Part shown: in pieces, positions 45,800 to 56,126 of the stretch
Position numbering within the stretch: the stretch's first letter is position 1
How the letters are laid out: every line of letters begins with the position of its first letter
NCBI GenBank assembly: GCA_023374045.1
Contig: CM041780.1
Location: 34,342,337 to 34,406,336 of the forward strand
Origin: Limonium bicolor
Lineage: Eukaryota > Streptophyta > Magnoliopsida > Caryophyllales > Plumbaginaceae
Direction: 5' to 3'
Length of the DNA: 64,000 bases
The notes under the pieces: model-generated
Seen by the model: only the letters and a program-made list of their open reading frames with translations
What the model was told of the DNA's origin: nothing
Database searches by the model: none
Program-made: the position numbers and the translations under genes

Positions 45800-48186
45800 C
45801 TAGTCGGTAAACAACGAAGGGTACTTCGATCTCATCTTATCCTCTAACTCCCTAGTGGCCTCCTCGACATCCTGGTTGGACTAGAGAACCTTCACCAGTC
45901 GCACTGACTTATGGCGAGTGTCCCTAGTCTTAGTATCCAATATTCTCTAAGCAGTCTCCACATATCTCATATTTGGCTCTAAAGTCACTCTCTCAGGTTC
46001 TAAGGAGGGGTGGTGCATGTATTTCTTCAGCTGTGAGACATGAAAGACGTCATGCACTTTACCCAGCTCAGTAGGCAAATTCAACCTGTAAGCAACCGGG
46101 CCCACCCGCTCCGTAATCTCATACGGACCCACAAACTTCGGGCTTAGCTTGCCCTTCTGACCAAACCTAAACACACCCTTCATCGATGAGACTCGCAGAA
46201 ATACCTGGTCGCCCACTGCGTACTCCAGGTCTCGTCATTGAACATCAGCATACGACTTCTGCCTATCTTGAGCAGCTTTCATATTCTCTCTGATTTGTTG
46301 AACCTCAGCCTGAACTTGCTCTAAATACTCATGTCCTATAATGACCATCACACTCGACTCATTCCAGCAGAGCGGTGTACGACATGGTCTACCGTACAAC
46401 GCTTAGAAAGGTGCCATCTTGATAGAAGCATGATAGATGTTGTTGTAAGAGAACTCGATCAGATGCAACTTCTTAATCCAACTGCTCTAGAAGTCCAAGG
46501 CACATGCCCTCAGCATGTCCTCGAGTGTCTGAATTGTACGCTCAGTCTAACCATCTATCTGAGGATGGAACGCAGTACTCAACTTCAGTTCTGTACCCAG
46601 CGTTTCCCTTGTAGCTCTCTAGTACCTCGAAAGGAATCTGGTATCTCTATCAGATACTATGGTCTTTGGTATCCCGTGGTGTCTCGTGATCTCCTTATCA
46701 AATAGCTCAGCTAGCTTTGTTACCTTCCAAGTATCCTTCATCGGTCTTAATCGGGCTACCTTGGTCAGGCGATCAACTACAACCCATATCATGTTCAGAC
46801 CTCCCCTGGCAGGCGGGAGTCTGACCATGAAGTCAATAGAGATGTCATGAAACTTCCACTCCGGAACTTGCATCGACTGTACCATTCCGCCCGGTCGTCA
46901 ACCAAGCTCCATGGACTGAGTTCTGGAGTGGAAGTTTCATGACATCTCTGGAACTGGTACAGTCGATGGAGCTTGGTTGAGTGTGCTCGTCGGCTCAGGG
47001 CGTCAACTACCACATTGGCCTTCCCTTCTTTGTACTGGAGGTCAATGTCGTAGTCTTTTAGAAATTTTAACCACCTCCTATGTCTAAGATTTAACTCCTT
47101 CTGAGTGAATATATATTTCAAGCTCTTATGATCGGTGTAGATCGTCAAACTGACCCCGTACAAGTAGTGGCGCCATATCTTCATGGTGAAGACTACAGCT
47201 CCCAACTCCAAGTCATGAGTAGGGTAGTTCTCCTCATGTTTCTTCAGTTGGTGTGAGGCATAAGCAACCACTTTGTTGTGCTGCATGAATACGCAACCCA
47301 ATCCTCTGCCGGATGTATCACAATAAACCTCAAAGCCCTCCGTACCGTTTAGGATGGTCAGAACCGGTGTGGTGGTCAATGAGTCCTTCAAGCCCTGGAA
47401 TGAAATCTCACAGTCATCCATCCATACGAACGGTGCATCTTTCTTCATCAGACTGGTCATCGGCTTTGCGACCTTACTAAAATTCTTGACAAACCTCCGA
47501 TAGTACCCTACCAAACCAAGAAAGCTCCTAATGTCGGTAACTGTCTTCGGTCTATGCCAGGTGCGTACAGCATCTATCTTTGCTGGATCGACAAAGATCC
47601 CAATATCCGAGATGACATGACCTAGGACAGAGACCTGGTCAAGCCAAAACTTGCACTTGGAGAACTTCGCATAAAGCTGGTTCTCCCGCAATGTCTCCAA
47701 TACTTCCCTCAAATGACTCTCATGTTCAGCCTTTGACTTTGAATATATCAATATGTCATCAATGAATACCATAACCGACTTGTCCAACTGCTCCCTGGAC
47801 AAGCGGTTCATCAGACCTATAAACTTCACCGATGCGTTCGACAAACCGAATGGCATCACTGTAAATTCATAGTGGCCATATCGTGTCTGGAATGCCGTCT
47901 TCTTAATGTCTCCCTCCTTAATGGCTAGATGATGGTACCCCGATCTGAGATCAATCTTGGAGAACACGGATGCCCCCTTCAACTGATCGAACAGATCATC
48001 AATGCGAGGTAGTGGATACTTATTCTTCACAGTCACTACATTCAACTCTCGATAGTCAATGCAGAGGCGGAGACTGCCATCCTTCTTCTTCACGAATAGT
48101 ACTGGCGCTCCCCATGGTGAAACGCTAGGTCTCTCAGCTGTTCTTTTAGTTCGTTCATCTCAGCCAGAGCCATGCGGTAAGGCGCC
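45800..48186 (-). pseudogene. pol: Element D pol fragment: RT, RNase H, integrase, chromodomain
   Basis: From the right: RT beginning within the [10 protein letters not shown] region, palm motif [11 protein letters not shown], RNase H ([12 protein letters not shown], one Ala-to-Thr change beside the catalytic Asp), then a rearranged junction at about 46893-46985, then the integrase core (VSDRDTRF) and chromodomain, with stop at 45800. The segment from the end of RNase H to the integrase zinc finger is missing and replaced by inverted filler. Stops at CTAG sites and frameshifts occur in integrase. Protease and gag are not in the window. Confidence 0.88.
46839..46985. repeat. Inverted filler at a deletion junction in element D
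   Basis: 46920-46948 is the reverse complement of 46839-46864 (core GGAGTGGAAGTTTCATGACA). 46957-46970 (TGGTACAGTCGATG) is the reverse complement of 46871-46884. GGAGCTTGGTTGA (46969-46981) reverses TCAACCAAGCTCC (46908-46920). The pieces are in altered order between the ends of a deletion. Confidence 0.85.
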
Positions 48187-48794
48187 TGTTATACCTAAAA
48201 TTTTGACCCCCCAGGTTAGCGCCGGTACGGATTTGGTGTTGTGAGAGGTACTTCAATCAAGTCATGAGGGATTCTGGCTTGATCGGCGCATTCCGGGGCG
48301 TGGGGAGTAGTTTTGTCATTGTCAGGGGTGTTTTCGTAATTGTTAAGGCTCCCAAGACCTCCTATAGGCTTCTTATCTCCTCTAAAAGATGCTAAAATAA
48401 ACTTGAAATGCTTTAAAATATTAGCCCATGATATAGGATGACATTTTAACCATAATGGCGTTGGAATTTTGATTTTTCGAATATCCAATAATTTTCTAGC
48501 AATTTTCAATTGAATCTGGCGAGAAATTAAATTTAAAAATATTCTAACATTTAAAAAATTTGATTCCACATCAGAAAAATCATAATTGCCATCCTTGACA
48601 CATGGCTAAAATTTCACAGCAAAATTCCTTTGGGAAGTCACTTAATTAAAATGCCAAAAAATCTTACGTTTACTAGATTTTCTTTACCTTTAAGAAAGTC
48701 TATATAAAGGGATAAATCTTTTGATCAAATCTGAATCTCACAAGCTAAAGAACCCTAGGAAGTCAAAAAGCATTGCCTCCCCTCTCTCCCTCAC
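48187..48794 (+). mobile_element. Element G: start of an unrelated LTR
   Basis: Begins TGTTATACCTAAAATTTTGACC directly at the break in D's RT, with TATA box TATATAAAGG at 48701-48710 and an ACCCTAGG/CTCTCTCCC leader, typical of a plant LTR promoter. The sequence is not related to the other LTRs here. The start resembles LTRs of Tat-type gypsy elements, from memory. It is cut at 48794 by element E. No coding part is in the window, so its class stays open. Confidence 0.6.
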
Positions 48795-49910
48795 TGTAAC
48801 ACCCCAACTATAAACACCATGGGTGTTACACGCCGTTAGTCACCCACGTGGCTAACAAGGCTATTAGATACATAGTGTACCGGTCTGATGGACAAGATTA
48901 CCGAGCACTACACTTTACATTACCAAGCGTTCTAAACTGAAATACATACATTTACATTACAACTGTACCGAGTCTATACTTTCAGCCACCGATTATCAAA
49001 CTTCGGTTTTACATTCCTTACAACTACATAAACAACTAAATAACTATCCAAGTATAAACAACCACCCCGTCCTACTCTCGAACGGCTGCCAGCTCCCCTG
49101 TACCTGAAAAGTGTTGGGGCCCCCCAAAAGGGGGTCAGCACCTTTGCTGGTATGGTAATCTAGCAGCCCGCATGCTACCGGGCCACGCACAAGTATTTGT
49201 CGTCTAAGCATGCGGTTAATTTTATTTAAAAACATGCATGAAGCTATACACACAAATCATGTTTATAAATCACACATCCAAAGAATAGGATACAACATAA
49301 GATTAACGCATCACATTGGTTAGATCACATTATTGGGTTCTTTGGCCCTTGGGGGTTCTACCCTAATGGAATTATTCCTTGCTAGACGACATATACCCAT
49401 TCAATCGGGTTGTACTTAATTACCACCTTATATTTGTATGGGGTTGATTTCGGAGATCAACGTACACAACATAACAACATACCTCACATAATAACGTGTA
49501 TACAACTTAATACCGTTCTTCTTAGAGAACGTACATTTTACTTAGGATGTGCTGGAGGAAATATAGGTCCGAGCACACCGTACACATTCACTTCACTTAG
49601 ATGTGTCGGCCATAATATAGGCACGATCACACCATACACAATTTCCCCCTAGCACCAAATAACAGTGAGGTAGGTAAGCCTTGGTTAAGCTTGTGGGTGG
49701 TTGCAATCCAAGGAGGGAATGTAACCTTAACATTACAGAGTGGGAGTTAATTCACAAATATACATCAACTCCCAAACAACACGCGCGACCGGAACGACCG
49801 GATTCCTCACCCCCCATAATATATACATATTAGTTAGAAGTTCCTTTATGGAACTTAGCATATCCATACACCATTTGGTGTTACTAATTTGGTTAAACAC
49901 ATAATAGAAG
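48795..49910 (-). repeat. Element E LTR, first part
   Basis: The terminal ~38 bases contain an inverted copy of the LTR tip: TGTAACACCC, 16 bases, then GGGTGTTACA. No gene; short AC/AT-rich direct repeats near 49490-49640 (TACACA..CACTTAGATGTG-type). Confidence 0.8.
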
Positions 49911-51520
49911 TGAGTGGTTAAACTGGTGTAAAATTAAAGGAAAAGAAATTAAAACTCAAATTATAAATGACGGGCTGCAAACAAATCCCGGTCGTAGTTA
50001 GTATAACAAGTGTCGTATCCACAGGGAGATTGTTCAATTATCCTAGTCTTGGTAGTTAATTAAAAACTGTAAAAAGGGGTTTAGCCGGAGGCAAGCTTGG
50101 TTTGTTGTTTGATCAGTTCAGAAATAATAAAAACAGTAAAAAGGTGAATTAAGTGATGTGGATGGAAAAATGTATCCTAGGATAGCGGGGGAATTTTCTA
50201 AATTACTTAAACATATTTATAACCATGTCTCAATTATTTATTGCCTATTAGAGTTAATAATTGTCAGTTACGAACTCTTAATAAAAGCCTTAGTATTTTC
50301 CTGCTCAGTCCGGAGTGTAAATACTAAGATTAATTCCTTGGTGGTACTTAGACTATCTCAAAATCATGTGTTGATAGTTACCAAATAAATGCAGTCGTTT
50401 GTCCGCAAAGCATTTAGCAATATTAGTTGAAAGGAATTAAAACAAGTTAAATAAGAGAAACAGGTGATAAATATTGTTTACATAATATTAGAAATCAAAC
50501 CCCCATCCTAGGATACAAATGAAAATTACTCAGACATTAACGGAGATAAGAAGATAGCACAGACAGATTTTGCCATTAATTCAGAGAAAGAACTGATCTG
50601 CTCTCGCTCTCACTGCTGCTCTTCTATTTCTTTTGTTACTGCGTGAGTGTGGAATGTTGTGGTTACGGGAGGAAAATAAGTGGAAGCGAATGGATGAGTG
50701 TGGTGAAATATTCTTCAGACTCCCGTCGTGCGTGGTGTATATTTATGCAGTTAAGGTGGTGGGTTTATATAGAGGTTTGGATCCGTACGAATTTGATTGG
50801 AGATGAAGAAGAGCATTGATTGCTTCATTGATTGCGCAGGCGACAGAGCTAAATACGCGTGCGGAGTAGATGGATAAGTTTGTTGCAGTCACAAGTTGCA
50901 GACGACGACGGCGCGGAGAAGATACTGGTCGCGACTGATAATTAGTCACGGTTGCTGTTGGTGTCCGCCTGTGGTACCGCCTACAACCAGGCGGTTGTGT
51001 TGTGTGCGTCCGCCTGTGGTACCGCCACAACCAGGCGGTTGTGTTGTGTCTGGTCCGCCTCCAAGACCGCCCAAAACGGGGCGGTTGCTTGTGTCCTGTC
51101 CGCCAGTATTTGGGCGGTTTGCCCATGTGAGACGTCCGCTTGGCTGTCCTCACAATATGGGGCGGACAAGAGCTCTCAAGGGGTGTCCGCATGGCTGTCC
51201 TCACAATATCGGGCAGACAAGAGATGGTTGTCCTCCTAGTTTTGGGCGGACACAACTTGTTGTGAGTCTTGCCAACTTTGACTGGCTCTAGATTATTCGT
51301 TTGGACTCCGTTTTTCGAACCGTCTGCGGCTATGCGTTCGTCTCTTCATGTACTTTGCTCCTAGCTTGGCTTTTCCTCATGTTTAAACCAATAAATTTGT
51401 GAGATAATCAATAAAACATAAACTAGAGGAAAAACATATGATAAGTGAGAAATGAGTAGAAAAGTGCTGATATAATATATGAAATACACCCATAAAACAT
51501 GCTCATTTAGACACTTATCA
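49911..51520 (-). repeat. Athila derivative 3' LTR, 1610 bp
   Basis: Minus strand TGATAAGTGTC ... ACCACTCA. It contains a GC-rich inverted-repeat array (about 50940-51255) in which the CCGCCTGTGGTACCGCC/AACCAGGCGG unit is present twice; the right LTR has it once. A further insertion-like difference lies at about 50885-50960. Confidence 0.92.
50940..51255 (-). repeat. GC-rich inverted-repeat array in Athila LTR
   Basis: Successive units with arms such as GTCCGCCTxxxxACCGCC..GGCGGTTGTG, CCGCCCAAAACGGGGCGG and GTCCGC..GGGCGGAC, about 40-60 bp apart. The counterpart in the right LTR is about 57125-57380. Short open frames here are by-products of the low-stop GC composition. Confidence 0.8.
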
Positions 51521-52757
51521 CACCCCCACACTTACATTTTGCTTGTCCTCAAGCAAAACCATGTACCCAAGCAAGTAGGGAATGCTCAATATTAACAAAT
51601 ACTATTATGAAGGGTAGGATAAAGAAGTCAATAGTACATGATCTTAAACTTTTTAGAGGAGTGTGATCCATCACCTACTGGTGGCATAGGTGTACTCAGG
51701 GCAAAAATAAAAATTAGAGTTTCGGGGTATGATCCGGAGTACTTCAATGCTTCTTAGTTTAAGGTGACTTTGAGAACTTTTACCATGGCCAACTTCTCTC
51801 GAGAATGGGCATTGAGGAGAAAATAAAAGGAAAAATAGAATTAAGCATTTGTTTCACTTTTGCATAAGAGATGAGAAGATAATATGTAGGCATCAAGCCT
51901 TTGTATTTAAGAACACTCAACTCTCTTGTTGGTTACCAATGGTGTCTCGCAAGTCCCTTATATATATATTTTTTTTTGTATATATATTTTTTTGACAGAG
52001 AAGCACCCCTTAGCTATCCCTAAGAAAGAAGACAGAAAGAACCCCTGAGTAATAAAAATCCATCCATTTTCAGATCATTTGGTCACACCGCATAAAAATG
52101 CCCCTCAAAAGTAATCAAAATTTTAAAATTTTTGTACATTTTATACCATTTATCCCACAATTCATAACAATATTTATTCTTAAAGAGAACAACCCACATA
52201 TAAAGGGTCCACGATATTGAATTTGAACAAACGCAAGATAAGCAGAGAGATTAAGCATTTTAGCATAAAATGTCACCGAAAAGGGCACACTCCCCCACAC
52301 TTAAATTGAACAATGTCCTCATTGTTCACCGAAAAACAAGGAAGGTTGCAGAAGGCCTTTTCGGTAAGTAGATTAAAATAGAGAGAACACGAAGCTCACG
52401 AATAATCATTTAAGCACATAGACTCTCCTCTGCATATTTTATTTAAATAAAAGCATAATTAAAGAAACTAGTACTCCCCTGATTTTTTTTGCTAGTGTGT
52501 ATTGGACTTCCCCCACACTTGAGCTTCAGCCTCAAGTAGCGTAGCTTGGTTGCGGTGTAGACATGAAATTGCACCTGCATAAGACACTAGAAGCAACCAT
52601 ACTATAAACGGGGTTAAGAGTTAGCAAAAACAAAATTAAAGGGAACCTGAAAATTAAAACAGCATAAAAGCATATAAAAGATAAGTTCGTCCGGGTTGCC
52701 TCCCGGAAAGCTGCCCTTCTTTAACGTCTTTAGCTAGACGCTTTGTCGTTAGATCGA
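51521..52757 (-). promoter_or_regulatory. Athila derivative 3' region with three polypurine-like tracts
   Basis: Minus-strand AAGTGTGGGGGTG (51521-51534) adjoins the LTR. AAGTGTGGGGGAGTG recurs at 52289-52302 and AAGTGTGGGGGAAG at 52509-52522. A perfect hairpin with arms TCCGGG and CCCGGA (52690-52707) follows the protease fragment; I recall a similar GGGAGGCAACCC hairpin after pol in Athila elements. No env-like frame is visible; otherwise AT-rich. Confidence 0.7.
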
Positions 52758-53222
52758 TCATGGGGGGTGGTTATGAGGAGGAGATCCAAAGCATGACTCG
52801 ATGGTGTTTTTGAGAGTCCACCTGGATGCATGTTTTCTTTTCTTATCCCGCTCTTCGTCCGGGATTGGTGGTGGTATCTCTGTGATAGACATTCCGTCTG
52901 GAAGGGTGATAAACAGAAGTGGGGATGATGATGATTGAGTATCCCTCACAAACTTGAGATCTTTAGATTTGTTATCTGGAGATCTTCCTGATGCAAACTC
53001 CAGCTTTTCGTTATAAGCTTGAAGGGTGATTTTCCCCTGGGCTACCCAAATGTGCACATCGGCTGTGGCAAGGAATGGTCGTCCAAGAATGAGAGGTGTA
53101 GTGGGGTTCTCTTCGATGTCTAGAATGACAAAATCGCATGGGAAGTATAAGTGCTCCACTTTAATGATAACATCCTCCACCACTCCGCTTGGTTGTTACC
53201 CGAACCCATCTGCCAGTTCAGG
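52758..53222 (-). pseudogene. Athila protease C-terminal part
   Basis: Continues the gag frame after TGA (53223-53225) and TAA (53196-53198), with no frameshift. Contains VVEDVIIKVEHLYFPCDFVILD and LILGRPFLATADVHI, standard Athila protease blocks, and ends at 52758 in an ordinary stop followed by post-pol sequence. Aspartic protease that would mature Gag; here it is split from its catalytic DLGAS part (about 53300) by the two stops, so it is unlikely to work unless the stops are read through. Confidence 0.85.
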
Positions 53223-55499
53223 TCATCTTGTCTTTTTCATCTCTCCAATTCCCATCTTTTTGAAAGTGGAGAGGGGCATCAAATTAATGGAGGCACCCAG
53301 ATCGCATAGGGAGTATGGAAATGAGGTGCTTCCGATTGTGACTGGAATGGTGAAGCTGCCCGGATCATTGCATTTTGATGGTAGTGGTTTTTGCAGAGTA
53401 GCTGAGCAAGCTACATTGAGTGGTACAGTACCGACTTCGGCCAATTTAGTTTTGTTGGATATGAGGTGTTTGAGGAATTTGGCATAGTTTGGCATTTTGG
53501 CAATGAGGTCTACAAACTGTATGTTGACGTTTAGTTGCTTCAGCATTGCTAGAAACTTACCATATTCATTATCCAATTTCTGCTTCTGGAGTCGGTGGGG
53601 AAATGGTATAGGCGGTTCTTGTGAAGAAGGTTCTGAAGCTGATGGAATAGTGAGGACGCTTGGAGATGTCTTTTCTGTTGGAACCTCAACTTTTTCTTCA
53701 CTATCCTCTTTGGATTCTTCTGACCTTGGCGGGATGTGAATTTCGTCGGTTTTCTTACCGCTTCTCAAGGTTATCGCCTTAACCTCTTCTTCTTCTTCAA
53801 AGTCGAGCTTTTCGTTTTCATAACCGGCTACCAAGTGCTCAAGGTAGGTATTCTCAGATTGAATGCGATTTTTATAGGCTTTGGCGGTGCTTTCAAGTTC
53901 AGCTACATTCTTTTTGGAAGTCTCAATTGCTACAACCCACTCTTGGAGGGAAGGGTGTAGTTCTGGAACTTCAGCTGTTTTAGCCACCTCTATCTTTTCT
54001 TTATCGTGCTCCTTCACATAGATGCACTTGGCTTGCTCTCTTGGATTTGGTTCATTTTGGCTGGGGAGAGCCCCTGGCGGTCTTCGAGCAAGTTGTTCTG
54101 CAAGTTGATTGAATTTACCTTCAATTTTCTGGTTGAAGGCTTCTTGTGCAGAGAGCTGGTTCTGAGTTATGGACATGAATCCCTTCATCATCTCTTTGAG
54201 TTCTGCATTTGGATCAGAAGAGGATGAAGATGGTTGTTGTTGTTGTTGTTGGCTGAAACCTGGAGGGGCACCTAGTGCTCTGTAACCCATATTAGAGTTT
54301 GGTTGGGGTCGGTTCCCCTGATAGGCATTGGAATTGTTGTTCTGCCCTCCTGGGTTTTGATCATTATTCTTCCATGAGAAATTCGGGTGATTTCTCCATG
54401 GATAGTTGTTGTTGATGTTATTGTTGTAGGAATTACCGGGGCGGTTTCCTATGAATTGTACTTCCTCGTACTGGCCTTTGCCTTCGCACTGATGGGTTTC
54501 ATGAGGACCAGCGCATATGACACATCGTTCTGTAGGTGGAACTGGTGGTGAACTTGTAGGTGGGGAAGCTATTGTTTTTACGATTTCGTTCTGTGATGTC
54601 GTTAGCTTTTCCACCATCTTTGCAAGGGACGAGATCTGAGCTGATAAATGATCTGTAGGCTCAACATGGAGTAGGCCTGCTGCTCGTGGCGTTCTTCCTT
54701 TGGATCTCGTCCACTGTCTTGTATTGCTCGTCATGGTTTCGAGAAGGTCCATTCCTTCTTTAGGAGATTTCATCATGAAACTTCCTCCTACAGAGGAATT
54801 GACGAGTAGTCGGTTCCCATCATCCAGACCGTTGAAGAATGACAGGCAGAGGGATTGATCGTCAAGACCATGGTGGGAACACTTCATAAGCATATCTTTG
54901 AATCTATCCCATGCGTCGTATAATGTTTCTCCCGGCTCCTGACAGAAAGTGTTGATTTCACCGATTAATTGCCTTGTTCTACTGGTTGGGTAGTATTTGG
55001 CAAGGAATTTTTGGGCCATTTGTAGCCATGTGGTGATTGATCGGGAGGGAAGGCTTCGGTACCACCGGTTTGCTGAATCCGATAATGAGTGAGGAAATAG
55101 TTGGAGTCGAATTCTTTCTTTGACATTGCCGGTCTGACCAAAGGAATTGCAGAAGTCTAGGAAGAGACTCAGATGATTTGGGGCTTCATCTGGGTTCGCT
55201 CCACTAAACTTGCCTAGATCCCGGACGGCGGTGATGTAGTGGGTTTTGAAAACCCAACGTCCGGCTTCTTCTGGTGTTAGTTCGGGGAGAACTATAGCTG
55301 ATGCTCTTCCTTCGGTGTTCGGTTGGTGGTAATCAGATAGGGCACGGTGTTCTGGTTGATTTGCATGGTCCATTTCATTTATAACTTCGTTATTGGCCAT
55401 GGCTTGATTTCTCAGGTTTCTTTGTGCTTGTAATAAAGTGCGCTCGGGTTCGGGGCTCGGACTGATTGGTGGAGAACCTCGGGTTCGAGTATTTGGCAT
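53223..55499 (-). CDS. gag: Athila-type Gag (758 aa) with N-terminal part of protease
   Basis: Open from the ATG at 55499. Retrotrans_gag core at about residues 75-250 (KFSGANPDEAPNHLSLFLDF.., LFPHSLSDSANRWYRSLP, FLAKYYPTSRTRQLIGEI), a CX2CX3HX4C knuckle (CVICAGPHETHQC) near residue 325, an Asn/Gln-rich and poly-Gln region (about 360-425), and an acidic region (EEEEEVKAITLRSGKK, an Athila signature). The protease start (LCDLGASINLMPLS, about residues 730-745) follows before the stop. Capsid protein for particle assembly in the cytoplasm. It is fully open across more than 2.2 kb while the rest of the element is deleted, consistent with selection or recency. Confidence 0.93.
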   Translation of the reverse strand: MPNTRTRGSPPISPSPEPERTLLQAQRNLRNQAMANNEVINEMDHANQPEHRALSDYHQPNTEGRASAIVLPELTPEEAGRWVFKTHYITAVRDLGKFSGANPDEAPNHLSLFLDFCNSFGQTGNVKERIRLQLFPHSLSDSANRWYRSLPSRSITTWLQMAQKFLAKYYPTSRTRQLIGEINTFCQEPGETLYDAWDRFKDMLMKCSHHGLDDQSLCLSFFNGLDDGNRLLVNSSVGGSFMMKSPKEGMDLLETMTSNTRQWTRSKGRTPRAAGLLHVEPTDHLSAQISSLAKMVEKLTTSQNEIVKTIASPPTSSPPVPPTERCVICAGPHETHQCEGKGQYEEVQFIGNRPGNSYNNNINNNYPWRNHPNFSWKNNDQNPGGQNNNSNAYQGNRPQPNSNMGYRALGAPPGFSQQQQQQPSSSSSDPNAELKEMMKGFMSITQNQLSAQEAFNQKIEGKFNQLAEQLARRPPGALPSQNEPNPREQAKCIYVKEHDKEKIEVAKTAEVPELHPSLQEWVVAIETSKKNVAELESTAKAYKNRIQSENTYLEHLVAGYENEKLDFEEEEEVKAITLRSGKKTDEIHIPPRSEESKEDSEEKVEVPTEKTSPSVLTIPSASEPSSQEPPIPFPHRLQKQKLDNEYGKFLAMLKQLNVNIQFVDLIAKMPNYAKFLKHLISNKTKLAEVGTVPLNVACSATLQKPLPSKCNDPGSFTIPVTIGSTSFPYSLCDLGASINLMPLSTFKKMGIGEMKKTR

Positions 55500-56089
55500 G
55501 CACAGAAGACAACTTGTGGTTCGTCAGAAACTGTGAAATTAATTAGTAAATAGAATAAGAAAGGCAGAGATATTGGTTAGGTTGATAAATAATTATACAT
55601 ATATATTTTTTTCGTTTTTTTTTATAATTTTTTTTATTTTTTTTTATTTTTTTTTATGACAAGGGAAATTAAATAACAAAAATTAAATATTAGTAGACAG
55701 AAATTATAAGTTAGTAGACATAAATTATAAGTTAGTAGTTAGTAGACAAAAATTTAAATGACAGAAAATTAAATGACAGAAAATTAAATGTTAGTAGTTA
55801 ATGTACAGAAAATTAAATGTTAGTAGTTAATGTACAGAAATTTAAAGGACAATGGAAATTAAATGACTGAAAAATAAATGACAATAAAATAATGTACAGA
55901 AATTAAATGTTAGAAGCTAGATGTCCAAAGTTAGATGTCAAATGTCCGTAGTCAGATGTCCAGAGTCAAGTCCGAAATTAGATGTCCGAAATTAGATGTC
56001 CAAAATTAAACAAACAACAAAATAATATACAGATTATTACAGTATAGCTAGTGAACTACCGGAAACTAGGGAAATTGATGGAATCAATC
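55500..56089 (-). repeat. Athila leader with short AT-rich repeats
   Basis: Non-coding leader between PBS and gag. Degenerate repeats on the + strand: TTAGTAGACAGAAATTAAATG-like units (about 55680-55915), then AGATGTCCGAAATT-like units (about 55918-56010), beside a T-rich run (55600-55656). No gene. Confidence 0.75.
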
Positions 56090-56107
56090 TCCCCGGCAAC
56101 GGCGCCA
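56090..56107 (-). promoter_or_regulatory. Athila primer-binding site (Asp-tRNA)
   Basis: Minus-strand TGGCGCCGTTGCCGGGGA is complementary to the 3' end of plant tRNA-Asp(GUC), usual for Athila. It lies 19 bases inside the LTR end. Confidence 0.88.
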
Positions 56108-56126
56108 ATTTGCAGAGGTTATTTTC

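Larger units (their letters stand above)
41346..48186 (-). mobile_element. Element D: chromovirus, interrupted in RT
   Basis: 3' LTR at left, two polypurine tracts, chromodomain, integrase, RNase H and RT on the minus strand. The sequence stops abruptly at 48186 within the N-terminal part of RT, where another LTR begins. The preceding GCGCC could be that LTR's target duplication, in which case the rest of D (protease, gag, 5' LTR) lies beyond the window. No AlkB region is visible in the part present. Confidence 0.88.

Noticed and set aside
46331..46705. 124-codon + strand frame and other + strand frames between 20700 and 24500 or 46000 and 48200
   Set aside because: Antisense shadows of integrase, RT and gag on the minus strand.
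48187..48794. Possibility that this is D's own sequence
   Set aside because: Homology to C's RT stops exactly at GCGCC/TGTTATACC, and what follows has promoter features (TATATAAAGG) rather than coding sequence.
50743..51255. 170-codon minus-strand frame and several + strand frames rich in Pro, Thr, Arg
   Set aside because: They overlap the inverted-repeat array in the Athila LTR. Frames are open on both strands because the array lacks stop words, and the right LTR copy changes their ends.
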